From Diaphorobacter caeni (GTDB lineage: Bacteria > Pseudomonadota > Gammaproteobacteria > Burkholderiales > Burkholderiaceae_C): a stretch of DNA of 64,000 nucleotides. Position numbers and translations under genes: made by a program. Each line of letters opens with the position of its first letter. Position 1 is the stretch's first letter. Under the pieces are notes generated by a model that saw only the letters and a program-made list of their open reading frames with translations, searched no databases and was not told where the DNA came from. The stretch is from positions 124,001-188,000 of the forward strand of contig NZ_JADKYZ010000002.1 in NCBI RefSeq assembly GCF_015354245.1, given 5' to 3'. Positions 17,027-26,007 of this stretch are shown piece after piece.

Positions 17027-18376
17027 ATGCCCCGCGTCTCCATCATCATGGCAGCCTATGGGCGTCCGCACCTTCTGAAATGGGCCATCGAGTCCATTCA
17101 GAAGCAGACCATCACGGACTGGGAATTGCTTGTGGTGTCGGATGCCTGCCCGCACGGGACGGCAGAAACCGCCCAGATTTTTGCAGATGCCGATGAACGC
17201 ATCCGCGTCATCCAACTGGCGCGCAATTGGGGGGAACAATCTGGCCCCAACAACGTGGGGCTTGCACGATCGAGCGCCCCGCTGGTTGCATTTCTCAATC
17301 AGGACGATCTCTGGTTCCCCGATCATCTGGAACTCCTGATTGATGGGATTGACGCCGCTGGCGCGGACATTGCCTTTGGTGCCAGCGCACACATGGGGTT
17401 GCCTCCCAATGGCGACATGCGGTGCTGCCCGAGCAGTCTGGCGGGCATGGGCGACAACGGCAGATACTGCCCCGTGAAGACCTTCGCGCCCATGTCCGCT
17501 TGGTTGGTCAAGAGGCGCTGTTTGGAGCGTATCGGTACACTTCCACGTGCGGCGGACTGCATCGCCGAATCATCACAGACGTGGCTGTTCAAGGCATGGA
17601 AACACAAGCTGAAAATCACTGCAGTGCCGGAACTCACCTGCCTGATTTTCTCTTCGGGCAATCGCGCAAACTCCTATTTGAATGAAGAGAGTTCGGAGCA
17701 GGCGTACTTCGGGGAACAGATTCGCTGCAACCCGTATCTGCGCGCGCGCATTCTTGTCCACGCCAGTCCAAGCTACCGCCCAGAATCCAATCCGCGCAAG
17801 GAACTCTTTCAGTTCCATTTTAAAAAGCTGCAAGCGAAATTTGGCTTGTTTCCGCGCGCTGTGGAGTTCTGGTTCAAGCACGGTCGACGTAGCGGCGACT
17901 ACATCCGTTACCTGCGATCGGTACGTGGACTGCCCAGCCAAACGAGTACACCTGCAAACCACCCACAGATCCTGCGACGTCGCTGGATCGAGCGTCACTG
18001 CACCTACGAACTTGGAACACGCATCGACTGCAGCGAAAGCGGCCAGGGAGAGCGTCATCTGCGCGACGGCTGGTGTCTCGCAGACGCTGCGGGCAGCCTC
18101 ATGTTTGCACCCACAGTCAGTTTGCACTTTCGACTTCAATCACTCAACGCACAAGCATCACGCCTTGTCATGCATTGGCAACTTCCAACGGGCGCAATTC
18201 TTTATGCGAGTCTGAATGGAGCAGGGATTCCATTGGCGAGCGCCATTGAATCCGACGAACCTCCGAACGCAGCCGAATGGGTCTGGAATATTCCTCGCAC
18301 TGCGACGCGCAGTCTCGACTTTGAGATTCATACGCCAACGCCGGGATGTCGACTGGTGCGCATGCGTCTGGATTGA
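17027..18376 (+). CDS. Glycosyltransferase family 2 protein with C-terminal beta-rich module
   Basis: A 449-residue protein. The N-terminal GT-A domain starts VSIIMAAYGRPHLLKWAIESI and has the DXD-like NQDDLW near residue 93. After about residue 315 a separate region of roughly 130 residues looks like a beta-sandwich (YELGTRIDCSESG, DGWC, LHFRLQSL, LVMHWQLPTG, LDFEIHTP). Comparable modules are attached to some surface-glycan transferases and may bind glycan, which is inference. An in-frame TTG at 17003 overlaps the previous stop and could be the true start; this ATG begins 3 residues before the first strand. It is the last gene of the cluster, with no clear terminator before the convergent DUF1178 gene. 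Confidence 0.82.
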   Translation: MPRVSIIMAAYGRPHLLKWAIESIQKQTITDWELLVVSDACPHGTAETAQIFADADERIRVIQLARNWGEQSGPNNVGLARSSAPLVAFLNQDDLWFPDHLELLIDGIDAAGADIAFGASAHMGLPPNGDMRCCPSSLAGMGDNGRYCPVKTFAPMSAWLVKRRCLERIGTLPRAADCIAESSQTWLFKAWKHKLKITAVPELTCLIFSSGNRANSYLNEESSEQAYFGEQIRCNPYLRARILVHASPSYRPESNPRKELFQFHFKKLQAKFGLFPRAVEFWFKHGRRSGDYIRYLRSVRGLPSQTSTPANHPQILRRRWIERHCTYELGTRIDCSESGQGERHLRDGWCLADAAGSLMFAPTVSLHFRLQSLNAQASRLVMHWQLPTGAILYASLNGAGIPLASAIESDEPPNAAEWVWNIPRTATRSLDFEIHTPTPGCRLVRMRLD

Positions 18377-18415
18377 CGAGCCCGGAACAGCCAATGGCCA
18401 AGCTGACGAGCGAAA

Positions 18416-18925
18416 CTACTGCAGCGTTTCCTTCGCCGACTCCGGCAGCACGAAGGGCATCACGTCGATGCCCTCTTCCAGCAGTTCCGCCGTCTCTTCG
18501 GCCGAGGCCTGACCGCGGATGCCGCGTTCGGGGGCGTCGCCGTAGTGGATGCGTCGGGCCTCTTGCGCAAAGCGTTCGCCGACGTTTTCGGTATTGGCGA
18601 TCACATGGCGGGCGGCGCGCAGCCAGGCGTCCTGAAGTTGGGACTGCAGCTCGGCGGGCAAGGTCTGGGGGCGGTTGCTCACGTCCTGACGAGGTGCCTG
18701 CGCGGCCTCCTCTTCGTTCGCTTTGCCTTGTCTTGCCGAAGTGGGCGCAGCGGACGACGCGCGCAGGTTCAGGCGTGGAGCGCTCAGGCCCTTGCGGATA
18801 TCGCCGCTGCCGCACATAGGGCATTGGACGAGGGCGCGCTCCATCTGGGACTGAAAGTCTTCCTCGGAGGCGAACCAGCCTTCAAAGCGGTGGTCGGCAT
18901 CGCAAAGCAGATCAAGCACCTTCAT
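18416..18925 (-). CDS. DUF1178 family protein
   Basis: A 169-residue cytoplasmic protein of the DUF1178 family, unknown function. The N-terminus MKVLDLLCDADHRFEGWF followed by VQCPMCGSGDIRKGLSAP forms a rubredoxin-like zinc ribbon (Cys 8, Cys 35, Cys 38). A variable Ala/Gln-rich linker and a conserved helical C-terminus with ARRIHYGDAPERGIRGQAS follow. It lies downstream of the nuo operon and DUF2818, where it is found throughout the Burkholderiales, and ends convergently with the glycosyltransferase gene. Confidence 0.9.
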   Translation of the reverse strand: MKVLDLLCDADHRFEGWFASEEDFQSQMERALVQCPMCGSGDIRKGLSAPRLNLRASSAAPTSARQGKANEEEAAQAPRQDVSNRPQTLPAELQSQLQDAWLRAARHVIANTENVGERFAQEARRIHYGDAPERGIRGQASAEETAELLEEGIDVMPFVLPESAKETLQ

Positions 18926-19040
18926 GGCGGACGTTCAATCCTTCTACGGCTGTCAAAAACGAGGAAAAGGCGTGAGCTGACGCGGCTTCGTCATGCGATC
19001 GAAAGACGGCATCAGGAGGCGCATGGTAGCGCCAAATGCG

Positions 19041-19355
19041 TCAGCCGCGGCGGCGCATCAAATAGCGGTACACGAAGCCCGGGAATGCGAGCGTGAGAAA
19101 CAGGGTGCCGGTGATCGCGTAGAACTCCCAGCCTTGAGGGGAGTTCTGACCGACGCGGCGCTCGAGCAGCATGGCCACGACGCCGACGATGAAGTAAAGC
19201 ACCACCAGTTCGAGCAGTCGAAGGGCGAAGGGCTTGTTGGCGCCCTTGGGCTTGGGAAGCGGCCCCACGAGCATGAGGCGCTGAGAAAGGAAAGGCCAGT
19301 TGGCGGCGGCGAACGCCGCCAGAATCACGAGCCAGATCGCGGCGGTCTGTGACAT
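19041..19355 (-). CDS. DUF2818 family membrane protein
   Basis: A 104-residue inner-membrane protein with three hydrophobic segments (about residues 5-20, 46-66 and 77-96) and a basic C-terminus. It belongs to DUF2818, a family found almost only next to nuoN in betaproteobacteria. It lies 35 bases after nuoN on the same strand, so it is probably co-transcribed with complex I. A role in assembly or as an accessory subunit is an inference from conserved position only. Confidence 0.88.
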   Translation of the reverse strand: MSQTAAIWLVILAAFAAANWPFLSQRLMLVGPLPKPKGANKPFALRLLELVVLYFIVGVVAMLLERRVGQNSPQGWEFYAITGTLFLTLAFPGFVYRYLMRRRG

Positions 19356-19390
19356 GCGGCCTCTTCCTTCTCTTGGTTGACGTCAGTCGA

Positions 19391-20884
19391 TCAGGTTGCC
19401 AGCGCGCGCACGATGGCGTCAGCGCACAGGCTCATCAGGCCACCGGGCAGCAGGCCCAGCACCAGCAGCGCCGCAGCGTTGAGCGTGAGCACGGTGCGCA
19501 CGTCCATTGGCGCGGACACGCTGGTGGCGGTGAGCGGCTTGTCGAAGTACATGACCTTGACGACGCGCAGGTAGTAGAACGCACCGATCAGCGACATGAT
19601 CACGGCGAACACGGCCAGCGCGATGTGCGAGGTGGCGCCCGACGAAATCAGCGCCTGCAGCACCGAGAGCTTGGCGTAGAAGCCGACCAGCGGAGGAATG
19701 CCGGCCATGGAGAACAGGCAGATGGCCATCACGCCTGCGTACAGCGGGCTGCGTTGGTTCAGGCCTGCGAGGTCGGAGATCTCTTCGCTTTCGAAGCCGT
19801 CACGCGCCAACAGCAGGATCACGCCGAAGGCGGCCAGCGTGGTGAGCACGTAGGTCACCACGTAGAACATGGCGGCGCTGTAGGCGTTCTCGACGGCATT
19901 GGCGTCCACGTTGCCGTGGATGACGCCGGACATCAGGCCAAGGAGCACGAAGCCCATCTGCGAGATGGTCGAGTAGGCCAGCATGCGCTTGATGTTGGTC
20001 TGCAGCAGACCGGCCAAGTTGCCGATGAGCAGCGAGCAGACCGCCATCACCATCAGCATCTGTTGCCAGTCAAAGGCGAGCGGCAGCAGGCCATCGACCA
20101 GCAGACGCATGGTCATGCCGAAGGCCGCGAGCTTGGGCGCACTGCCGATCATCAGCGTGATCGACGTTGGCGCGCCTTGGTAGACGTCGGGCACCCACAT
20201 GTGGAAAGGCACGACACCGAGCTTGAAGCCCAGACCCGCCACCACGAACACCGTACCGAACACCAGCACCTGGTGACGGATCTGACCGCCGTTGATGGCC
20301 TGGAACACCTGGCCGATGTCGAGCGAGCCGGTGGCGCCGTAGATCATCGACAGACCGTAGAGCAGGAAGCCCGAAGCCATCGCGCCGAGCACGAAATACT
20401 TCATCGCGGCCTCGACCGATTGCGAGTGATCGCGGCGCAGTGCCACCAGCGCGTAGCTGGCGAGAGTCAGCAGTTCGAGGCCGAGGTAGATGACCAGGAA
20501 ATTGTTGGCGCCGATCATCACGAACATGCCCAGCAGGGCGAGCAGCGACAGCGTGAACATTTCGCCGCCGCGCAGCATGTCGCGGTCGGATGCGTAAGGA
20601 CGTCCGTAGACCATCGTGACCATCATCGCCACGGCGGCGAAGCACTTGAGCCAGCTGCCCATGGCGTCGGAGACGACCATGTTGCCCCAACCGTAGAACG
20701 TGGAGCCGTTGCGGGCGTACATGGCTTCGAGCACGGCCACGACGAGCAGCGTGAGCAGCGTGAGGATGTAGGTCGGAGTGCGGCCCTTGCTCTTGACGCC
20801 CAGGTCGACCAGCGCGATCACGCAGGCCATGACCAGGAGGACGATCTCCGGATAAATTGCCAGCCAGCTGATGTTGTCAATCAT
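19391..20884 (-). CDS. nuoN: NADH-quinone oxidoreductase subunit N
   Basis: A 497-residue proton-pumping subunit of complex I with about 14 transmembrane helices. It is related to Mrp antiporters like NuoL and NuoM. The antiporter-family segment VPFHMWVPDVYQGAPTSIT, with broken-helix residues, and the conserved charged residues Glu in GLELLTLASYAL and Lys in LGFKLGVVPFH are visible. It is the last of the nuo genes, separated by only 24 bases from nuoM. Confidence 0.97.
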   Translation of the reverse strand: MIDNISWLAIYPEIVLLVMACVIALVDLGVKSKGRTPTYILTLLTLLVVAVLEAMYARNGSTFYGWGNMVVSDAMGSWLKCFAAVAMMVTMVYGRPYASDRDMLRGGEMFTLSLLALLGMFVMIGANNFLVIYLGLELLTLASYALVALRRDHSQSVEAAMKYFVLGAMASGFLLYGLSMIYGATGSLDIGQVFQAINGGQIRHQVLVFGTVFVVAGLGFKLGVVPFHMWVPDVYQGAPTSITLMIGSAPKLAAFGMTMRLLVDGLLPLAFDWQQMLMVMAVCSLLIGNLAGLLQTNIKRMLAYSTISQMGFVLLGLMSGVIHGNVDANAVENAYSAAMFYVVTYVLTTLAAFGVILLLARDGFESEEISDLAGLNQRSPLYAGVMAICLFSMAGIPPLVGFYAKLSVLQALISSGATSHIALAVFAVIMSLIGAFYYLRVVKVMYFDKPLTATSVSAPMDVRTVLTLNAAALLVLGLLPGGLMSLCADAIVRALAT

Positions 20885-20908
20885 TTCTTATCTCTCAATC
20901 CAGTCTGG

Positions 20909-22384
20909 TCAGTTCAGTTTCGACTGCGCCACATGCTTGATCAGCTCGGCAACCGAAACATCCATCACATCGGTGAATGGCTTCGGATACAGACCCATGT
21001 AGAGCACTGCGACAGCGAGGATCGCCAGCACGAGGAACTCGCGGCAGCCGATGTCCTTGAGTTCGGCGACATGGTCGTTGCCGATGGGGCCCAGATACAC
21101 GCGCTTGTACATCCACAGCGTGTAGGCGGCACCGAAGATCAGCGCCGTGGCGGCGCCGAGGCCGATCCAGAAGTTGTACTGCACGGCACCCAGAATCACC
21201 ATCCATTCGCCCACGAAACCGGCGGTCGCGGGCAGACCGCAGTTGGCCATGGCGAACAGCAGCGCGAAGGCGGCGAACTTGGGCATGGTGTTGACCACGC
21301 CGCCGTAGGCCGAGATTTCACGCGAGTGAACGCGGTCATACAGCACGCCGATGCACAGGAACATCGCGCCGGACACGAAGCCGTGGGCGATCATCTGCAC
21401 GATGCCGCCGGAGATGCCGAGGCTGTTGAACATGAAGAAGCCCAACGTCACGAAGCCCATGTGAGCGACGGACGAGTAAGCCACCAGCTTCTTCATGTCG
21501 CGCTGGACCAGCGCCACCACGCCGACGTAGATCACGGCGACCAGCGACAGAGCGATCATGAGCCAGGCCCATTCACGCGCAGCATCGGGAGCGATCGGCA
21601 GCGAGAAGCGCAGGAAGCCATAGGCACCGAGCTTCAGCATGATCGCGGCCAGCACGGCGGAGCCACCGGTAGGCGCTTCCACGTGCACGTCCGGCAGCCA
21701 AGTGTGCACCGGGAACATCGGCACCTTCACCGCGAAGGCGGCGAAGAACGCAAAGAACAGCAGCGTCTGGGCCTTGCCCGACAGCGGCAGTTGATGCCAT
21801 GTCGCGATGTCGAAGCTGCCGCCCGAGGCGTTGTACAGGTAGATCAGCGCGATCAGCATCAACAGCGAGCCGAACAGCGTGTACAGGAAGAACTTGAACG
21901 CGGCGTAGATGCGGTTCGGACCGCCCCAGATGCCGATGATCAGGTACATCGGGATCAGCGTGGCTTCGAAGAACACGTAGAACAGAATGCCGTCCAGCGC
22001 CGTGAACACGCCGATCATGATGCCCGAGAGGATCAGGAACGAAGCGAAGTACTGGTTCACGCGCTCGGTGATGTTCTCCCACGATGCGATCACCACGATG
22101 ACGGTGATGAAGGCGGTCAGCGGAACGAACCAGAAGCTCAGGCCGTCCACGCCGAGGTGGTAGTGCACATTGAAGCGCTCGATCCACATGGCTTTTTCGA
22201 CGAACTGCGCGGCAGCGGTCGTGTTGTCGAAACCGGAGAACATGGGCAGCGTGACCGCCAGCCCGACCAGTGCACCGATCAGCGCGATCCAGCGCACCAT
22301 CGGTGCCTGGGAATCACGCCCGAAGAAGAGCAGCAGAACGCCAAAGGCGATCGGTGCCCAGATTGCAAGACTCAACAAACCCAT
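20909..22384 (-). CDS. nuoM: NADH-quinone oxidoreductase subunit M
   Basis: A 491-residue antiporter-like proton-pumping subunit of complex I in the inner membrane. Key features: Glu in FFEATLIPMYLIIGIWGG, the Lys-containing AVKVPMFPVHTWLPDVHVEAPTGGS, and RDMKKLVAYSSVAHMGFVTLG, all family hallmarks. Length is normal. It sits between nuoL and nuoN with short spacers and no terminator. Confidence 0.97.
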   Translation of the reverse strand: MGLLSLAIWAPIAFGVLLLFFGRDSQAPMVRWIALIGALVGLAVTLPMFSGFDNTTAAAQFVEKAMWIERFNVHYHLGVDGLSFWFVPLTAFITVIVVIASWENITERVNQYFASFLILSGIMIGVFTALDGILFYVFFEATLIPMYLIIGIWGGPNRIYAAFKFFLYTLFGSLLMLIALIYLYNASGGSFDIATWHQLPLSGKAQTLLFFAFFAAFAVKVPMFPVHTWLPDVHVEAPTGGSAVLAAIMLKLGAYGFLRFSLPIAPDAAREWAWLMIALSLVAVIYVGVVALVQRDMKKLVAYSSVAHMGFVTLGFFMFNSLGISGGIVQMIAHGFVSGAMFLCIGVLYDRVHSREISAYGGVVNTMPKFAAFALLFAMANCGLPATAGFVGEWMVILGAVQYNFWIGLGAATALIFGAAYTLWMYKRVYLGPIGNDHVAELKDIGCREFLVLAILAVAVLYMGLYPKPFTDVMDVSVAELIKHVAQSKLN

Positions 22385-22400
22385 TTTTATATTTCTCCTA

Positions 22401-24440
22401 CTACTTGTTGAGCCACACGAAGTACGTCATGAGCGCGAACACACCCAGGATCATGACCAACGCGTAGTGATAGAGATAACCCGTCTGCCAGCGACGTGCC
22501 AGCTGACCGAGCTTGGCCATCAGCTTCCAGGAACCGTTGACGATGGCGCCATCGATGATCGCCTGATCGCCGACCTTCCAGAACAACGTGCCGAATGCGC
22601 GAGCGCCACGGGCGAAGATGTTTTCATAGACCCAGTCCACGCCGTACTTGCCTTCCAGAACCTGGTACAGACCGATGCTCTTGGAAATCGACATGATCTT
22701 CGCGGGGATTGCGGGCCAGACCATGTAGAACAGGTAGGCCGTCACCACACCGGCCAGCGCCAGCCAGAACGGCGCCGCGGTGAAGCCGTGCAGAGCCATG
22801 GAGAGCCAGTCGTGGATCTCGTGGCGCAAGGTGGCCATCGCGGGATGCTTGCTTTCATCGACGAAGATCACGCCCTTGAAGAAGTCACCCAGCACCATCG
22901 GGGCCAGCGCGATCGCGCCGATCACCACCGAAGGAATGGCCAGCAGCATCAGCGGACCGGTCACCACGAGTGGCGACTCATGCGGCTTGGCATCGTGGCC
23001 ATGGCCGTGGTGGTCGTCATGCGCGTGATGGTCGTCATGGTGCGCATCGGGGTTCTGGTCGTAGCGTTCCTTGCCGTGGAAGACGATGAAGTACAGACGG
23101 AACGAGTAGAACGCCGTGATGAACACGCCGGCCAGCACCGCGAAGTTGGCGAAGCCGGTGGCAGGCAGGTTCGAAGCGTGCACCGCTTCGATGATCGCGT
23201 CCTTCGAGTAGAAGCCCGAGAAGAACGGCGTGCCGATCAGCGCGAGATTGCCCAGCAGGAACGTGAACCAGGTGATCGGCATGTACTTGCGCACGCCGCC
23301 CATCCAACGGATGTCCTGGTTGTGGTGCATGCCCATGATGACGGAACCGGCGCCAAGGAACAGCAGTGCCTTGAAGAACGCGTGCGTCATCAGGTGGAAC
23401 ACGGAAACCGAGTAGGCCGACACGCCCAGAGCGATGGTCATGTAGCCCAGCTGCGAGAGCGTGGAGTACGCGATCACGCGCTTGATGTCGTTCTGGATGA
23501 TGCCCAGGATACCCATGAACAGCGCCGTGATGGAGCCGATCACGACGATCAGGTTGAGCGCCACGTCCGACATCTCGTAGAGAGGCGACATGCGCGAGAC
23601 CATGAAGATGCCGGCCGTCACCATGGTGGCGGCGTGGATCAGCGCGGAGATGGGGGTGGGACCTTCCATCGAGTCGGGCAGCCATGCGTGCAGCGGGAAC
23701 TGGGCCGACTTGCCCATCGCGCCCACGAACAGGCAGATGGCGGTCACGGTCACCAGCAGCCAGCCGGTGCCGGGCAGCACTGTGTTCTGCAGCTCGGGCA
23801 GCTTGGCGAAGATTTCCGAGTAGTTCAGCGTGCCGGTGTAGGCAGCGATCAGGCCGATGCCCAGGATGAAGCCGAAGTCACCCACACGGTTGACCAGAAA
23901 GGCCTTCATGTTGGCGAAGATCGCGGATTCCTTCTTGTAGTAGAAACCGATCAGCAGATACGACACCAGACCCACCGCTTCCCAGCCGAAGAACAGCTGC
24001 AGCAGGTTGTTGGCCATCACCAGCATCAGCATGGAGAAGGTGAACAGCGAGATGTACGAGAAGAAGCGGTCGTAGCCGTCGTCTTCCGCCATGTAGCCCA
24101 TGGTGTAGATGTGGACCATCAGCGACACGAAGGTCACGACGCACATCATCATCGCGGTGATGCTGTCGATCAGGAAGCCGACTTCCATCTTCAGACCACC
24201 CACCTGCATCCAGGTGTAGATGGTCTGGTTGAACGTGGCGCCTTCGAAGACGACCTGCTTGAACACGAAAGCGGACAGCAGGAACGACAGCAGCACGCCG
24301 AGAATCGTCAGCGAACTGCTGCCGGTACGGCCGATCTTGTTGCCGCCAAAAGCGGTGCCCCAGATCCCCGCCAAGGCTGAGCCGACCAGCGGTGCCAGGG
24401 GCACTGCCAGCAGCATTGATGCATTAAGGGTTTGACTCAT
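22401..24440 (-). CDS. nuoL: NADH-quinone oxidoreductase subunit L
   Basis: A 679-residue proton-pumping subunit, the distal antiporter-like unit with the long lateral helix at its C-terminus. GWEAVGLVSYLLIGFYY and GKSAQFPLHAWLPDSMEGPTP are the conserved charged-channel segments. An unusual feature is a His/Asp-rich loop at about residues 463-488 (DAHHDDHHAHDDHHGHGHD) between transmembrane helices near the end of the antiporter domain. It would lie at the membrane surface and could bind metal; this insertion is not part of the minimal family sequence. Confidence 0.97.
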   Translation of the reverse strand: MSQTLNASMLLAVPLAPLVGSALAGIWGTAFGGNKIGRTGSSSLTILGVLLSFLLSAFVFKQVVFEGATFNQTIYTWMQVGGLKMEVGFLIDSITAMMMCVVTFVSLMVHIYTMGYMAEDDGYDRFFSYISLFTFSMLMLVMANNLLQLFFGWEAVGLVSYLLIGFYYKKESAIFANMKAFLVNRVGDFGFILGIGLIAAYTGTLNYSEIFAKLPELQNTVLPGTGWLLVTVTAICLFVGAMGKSAQFPLHAWLPDSMEGPTPISALIHAATMVTAGIFMVSRMSPLYEMSDVALNLIVVIGSITALFMGILGIIQNDIKRVIAYSTLSQLGYMTIALGVSAYSVSVFHLMTHAFFKALLFLGAGSVIMGMHHNQDIRWMGGVRKYMPITWFTFLLGNLALIGTPFFSGFYSKDAIIEAVHASNLPATGFANFAVLAGVFITAFYSFRLYFIVFHGKERYDQNPDAHHDDHHAHDDHHGHGHDAKPHESPLVVTGPLMLLAIPSVVIGAIALAPMVLGDFFKGVIFVDESKHPAMATLRHEIHDWLSMALHGFTAAPFWLALAGVVTAYLFYMVWPAIPAKIMSISKSIGLYQVLEGKYGVDWVYENIFARGARAFGTLFWKVGDQAIIDGAIVNGSWKLMAKLGQLARRWQTGYLYHYALVMILGVFALMTYFVWLNK

Positions 24441-24464
24441 TCTTCAGAACCTTTGTTATGCGCC

Positions 24465-24773
24465 TCAACCCTTGAGGGTGTCGAGCTCTTCAGCGTTGAT
24501 GTTGCGGTTGTTGCGGAACAGCAGCACCAGAATCGCCAGACCGATGGCCGACTCCGCGGCAGCCACTGTCAGGATGAAGAACACGAATACCTGGCCATGC
24601 ATGTCGCCAAGGTAATGGGAGAACGCGACGAAATTCATATTGACGGCCAGCAGCATCAGCTCGATGGCCATCAGCAGAACGATGAGGTTCTTGCGATTGA
24701 GGAAAATGCCCACCACCGACATGGCGAACAGCATGGCGCCCAGTGCCAGAAAGTGACCCAAAGTCAAAGTCAT
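24465..24773 (-). CDS. nuoK: NADH-quinone oxidoreductase subunit K
   Basis: A 102-residue membrane subunit with three helices. The conserved helix-2 Glu lies in [19 protein letters not shown] and a second Glu in the third helix segment [11 protein letters not shown]; both belong to the central proton path of complex I. The start overlaps the nuoJ stop by 4 bases (ATGA). Confidence 0.97.
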   Translation of the reverse strand: MTLTLGHFLALGAMLFAMSVVGIFLNRKNLIVLLMAIELMLLAVNMNFVAFSHYLGDMHGQVFVFFILTVAAAESAIGLAILVLLFRNNRNINAEELDTLKG

Positions 24774-25444
24774 TGTTTCTTCTCCTCAGCTGCGGTTTCA
24801 GCCTCTGGCGCAGCCGGTGCGACAGGCTTTTGCACAGCGTCCATCTTCACGACCTTCAGGCGGTCGGAAGCACGCACGCGGATCTGTTCGGATGCGCTGG
24901 TGGCCTTGCTGTCCTTGCGCTGACGCAGCGTCAGTGCAATCGCGGCGATCATCGCAACCAGCAGAATCACGGCGGCGATTTCAATCGGGTACAGATACTC
25001 GGTGTAGAGGAGCTTGCCCAGTTCCTTGGTGTTCGAATAAGGAATCACCTTGCCCGCAGCATCCAGCACCACGGCGGCGGCCTTGGGCTCTTCCATGCCG
25101 CGGAAACCGGTCATCAGCACGGCACCCATTTCGAAGGCGACCAGCGCGCCGATGAAGGCGGCCAGCGGGAAGTGCCGCCAGAAGCCCTGACGCACGGTGT
25201 CGATGTTGATGTCCAGCATCATCACCACGAACAGGAACAGCACCATCACGGCGCCGAGGTACACGAGCACCAGAGCGATGCCGAGGAATTCAGCCTTGAG
25301 CAGCAGCCAGATGGCTGCCGCCTGCGAGAAGGCCAGAATCAGATTGAGCACGGCGTGCACGGGATTGCGCGCGGTGATCACCCGGAAGGCTGCAAACAGC
25401 AGCACTGCCGAGAACAGGTAGAAAAAGGCGGTTTTGGCGTCCAT
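24770..25444 (-). CDS. nuoJ: NADH-quinone oxidoreductase subunit J
   Basis: A 224-residue membrane subunit with five transmembrane helices; the third helix is preceded by [18 protein letters not shown], the conserved pi-bulge region of the quinone/proton coupling axis. After the last helix there is a hydrophilic tail of about 55 residues ending in a Pro/Ala/Glu/Lys-rich stretch, longer than in E. coli NuoJ. It is translationally coupled to nuoK. Confidence 0.97.
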   Translation of the reverse strand: MDAKTAFFYLFSAVLLFAAFRVITARNPVHAVLNLILAFSQAAAIWLLLKAEFLGIALVLVYLGAVMVLFLFVVMMLDINIDTVRQGFWRHFPLAAFIGALVAFEMGAVLMTGFRGMEEPKAAAVVLDAAGKVIPYSNTKELGKLLYTEYLYPIEIAAVILLVAMIAAIALTLRQRKDSKATSASEQIRVRASDRLKVVKMDAVQKPVAPAAPEAETAAEEKKQ

Positions 25445-25479
25445 GAATCGAATCTTCTTTTCTAGATCAAGGAGCCGCT

Positions 25480-25995
25480 TCAGCGGTACTTGGCATCCGC
25501 CGCCTTGTTGGCGGCGATTTCGGCTTCATAACGATCGCCCACCGCCAGGAGCATGTCCTTGGTGTAGTACAGATCGCCACGCTTTTCGCCGTGGTATTCG
25601 AAGATGTGCGTCTCGACGATGGAGTCCACCGGGCAGCTTTCTTCGCAGAAACCGCAGAAGATGCACTTGGTCAGATCGATGTCGTAGCGTGTGGTGCGGC
25701 GTGAGCCGTCATCGCGGACATCCGATTCGATGGTGATGGCCATCGCCGGGCAGACGGCTTCGCAGAGCTTGCAGGCAATGCAGCGCTCTTCGCCATTGTC
25801 GTAACGGCGCAGGGCGTGCAGGCCACGGAAACGCGGCGAGAGAGGCGTCTTTTCCTCGGGGAACTGCACCGTGATCTTGCGACGGAAGGTGTAGCGGCCG
25901 GTCAGGGCCATGCCCTTGGCGAGTTCCCAGAGCATGAAGCTCTTGAAGAAATCCTTGATGGAGAAATTAGACGCAGGAGCGGTCACGGTAGTCAT
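25480..25995 (-). CDS. nuoI: NADH-quinone oxidoreductase subunit I
   Basis: A 171-residue peripheral-arm subunit carrying two [4Fe-4S] clusters (N6a and N6b). The two ferredoxin motifs are [12 protein letters not shown] and [12 protein letters not shown]. It passes electrons toward NuoB. It lies between nuoH and nuoJ with gaps of 12 and 35 bases. Confidence 0.97.
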   Translation of the reverse strand: MTTVTAPASNFSIKDFFKSFMLWELAKGMALTGRYTFRRKITVQFPEEKTPLSPRFRGLHALRRYDNGEERCIACKLCEAVCPAMAITIESDVRDDGSRRTTRYDIDLTKCIFCGFCEESCPVDSIVETHIFEYHGEKRGDLYYTKDMLLAVGDRYEAEIAANKAADAKYR

Positions 25996-26007
25996 TCTTG
26001 TCCCCGC

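Noticed and set aside
19349-22411. A 1020-codon open frame on the plus strand opposite nuoN and nuoM
   Set aside because: It mirrors two certain genes; its His/Gln/Arg-rich product is the typical reverse-strand reading of G+C-rich codons. The same holds for 22170-24380, 27072-29288, 29414-30805, 31143-33035, 36413-38707, 40695-41924 and 48068-49681.
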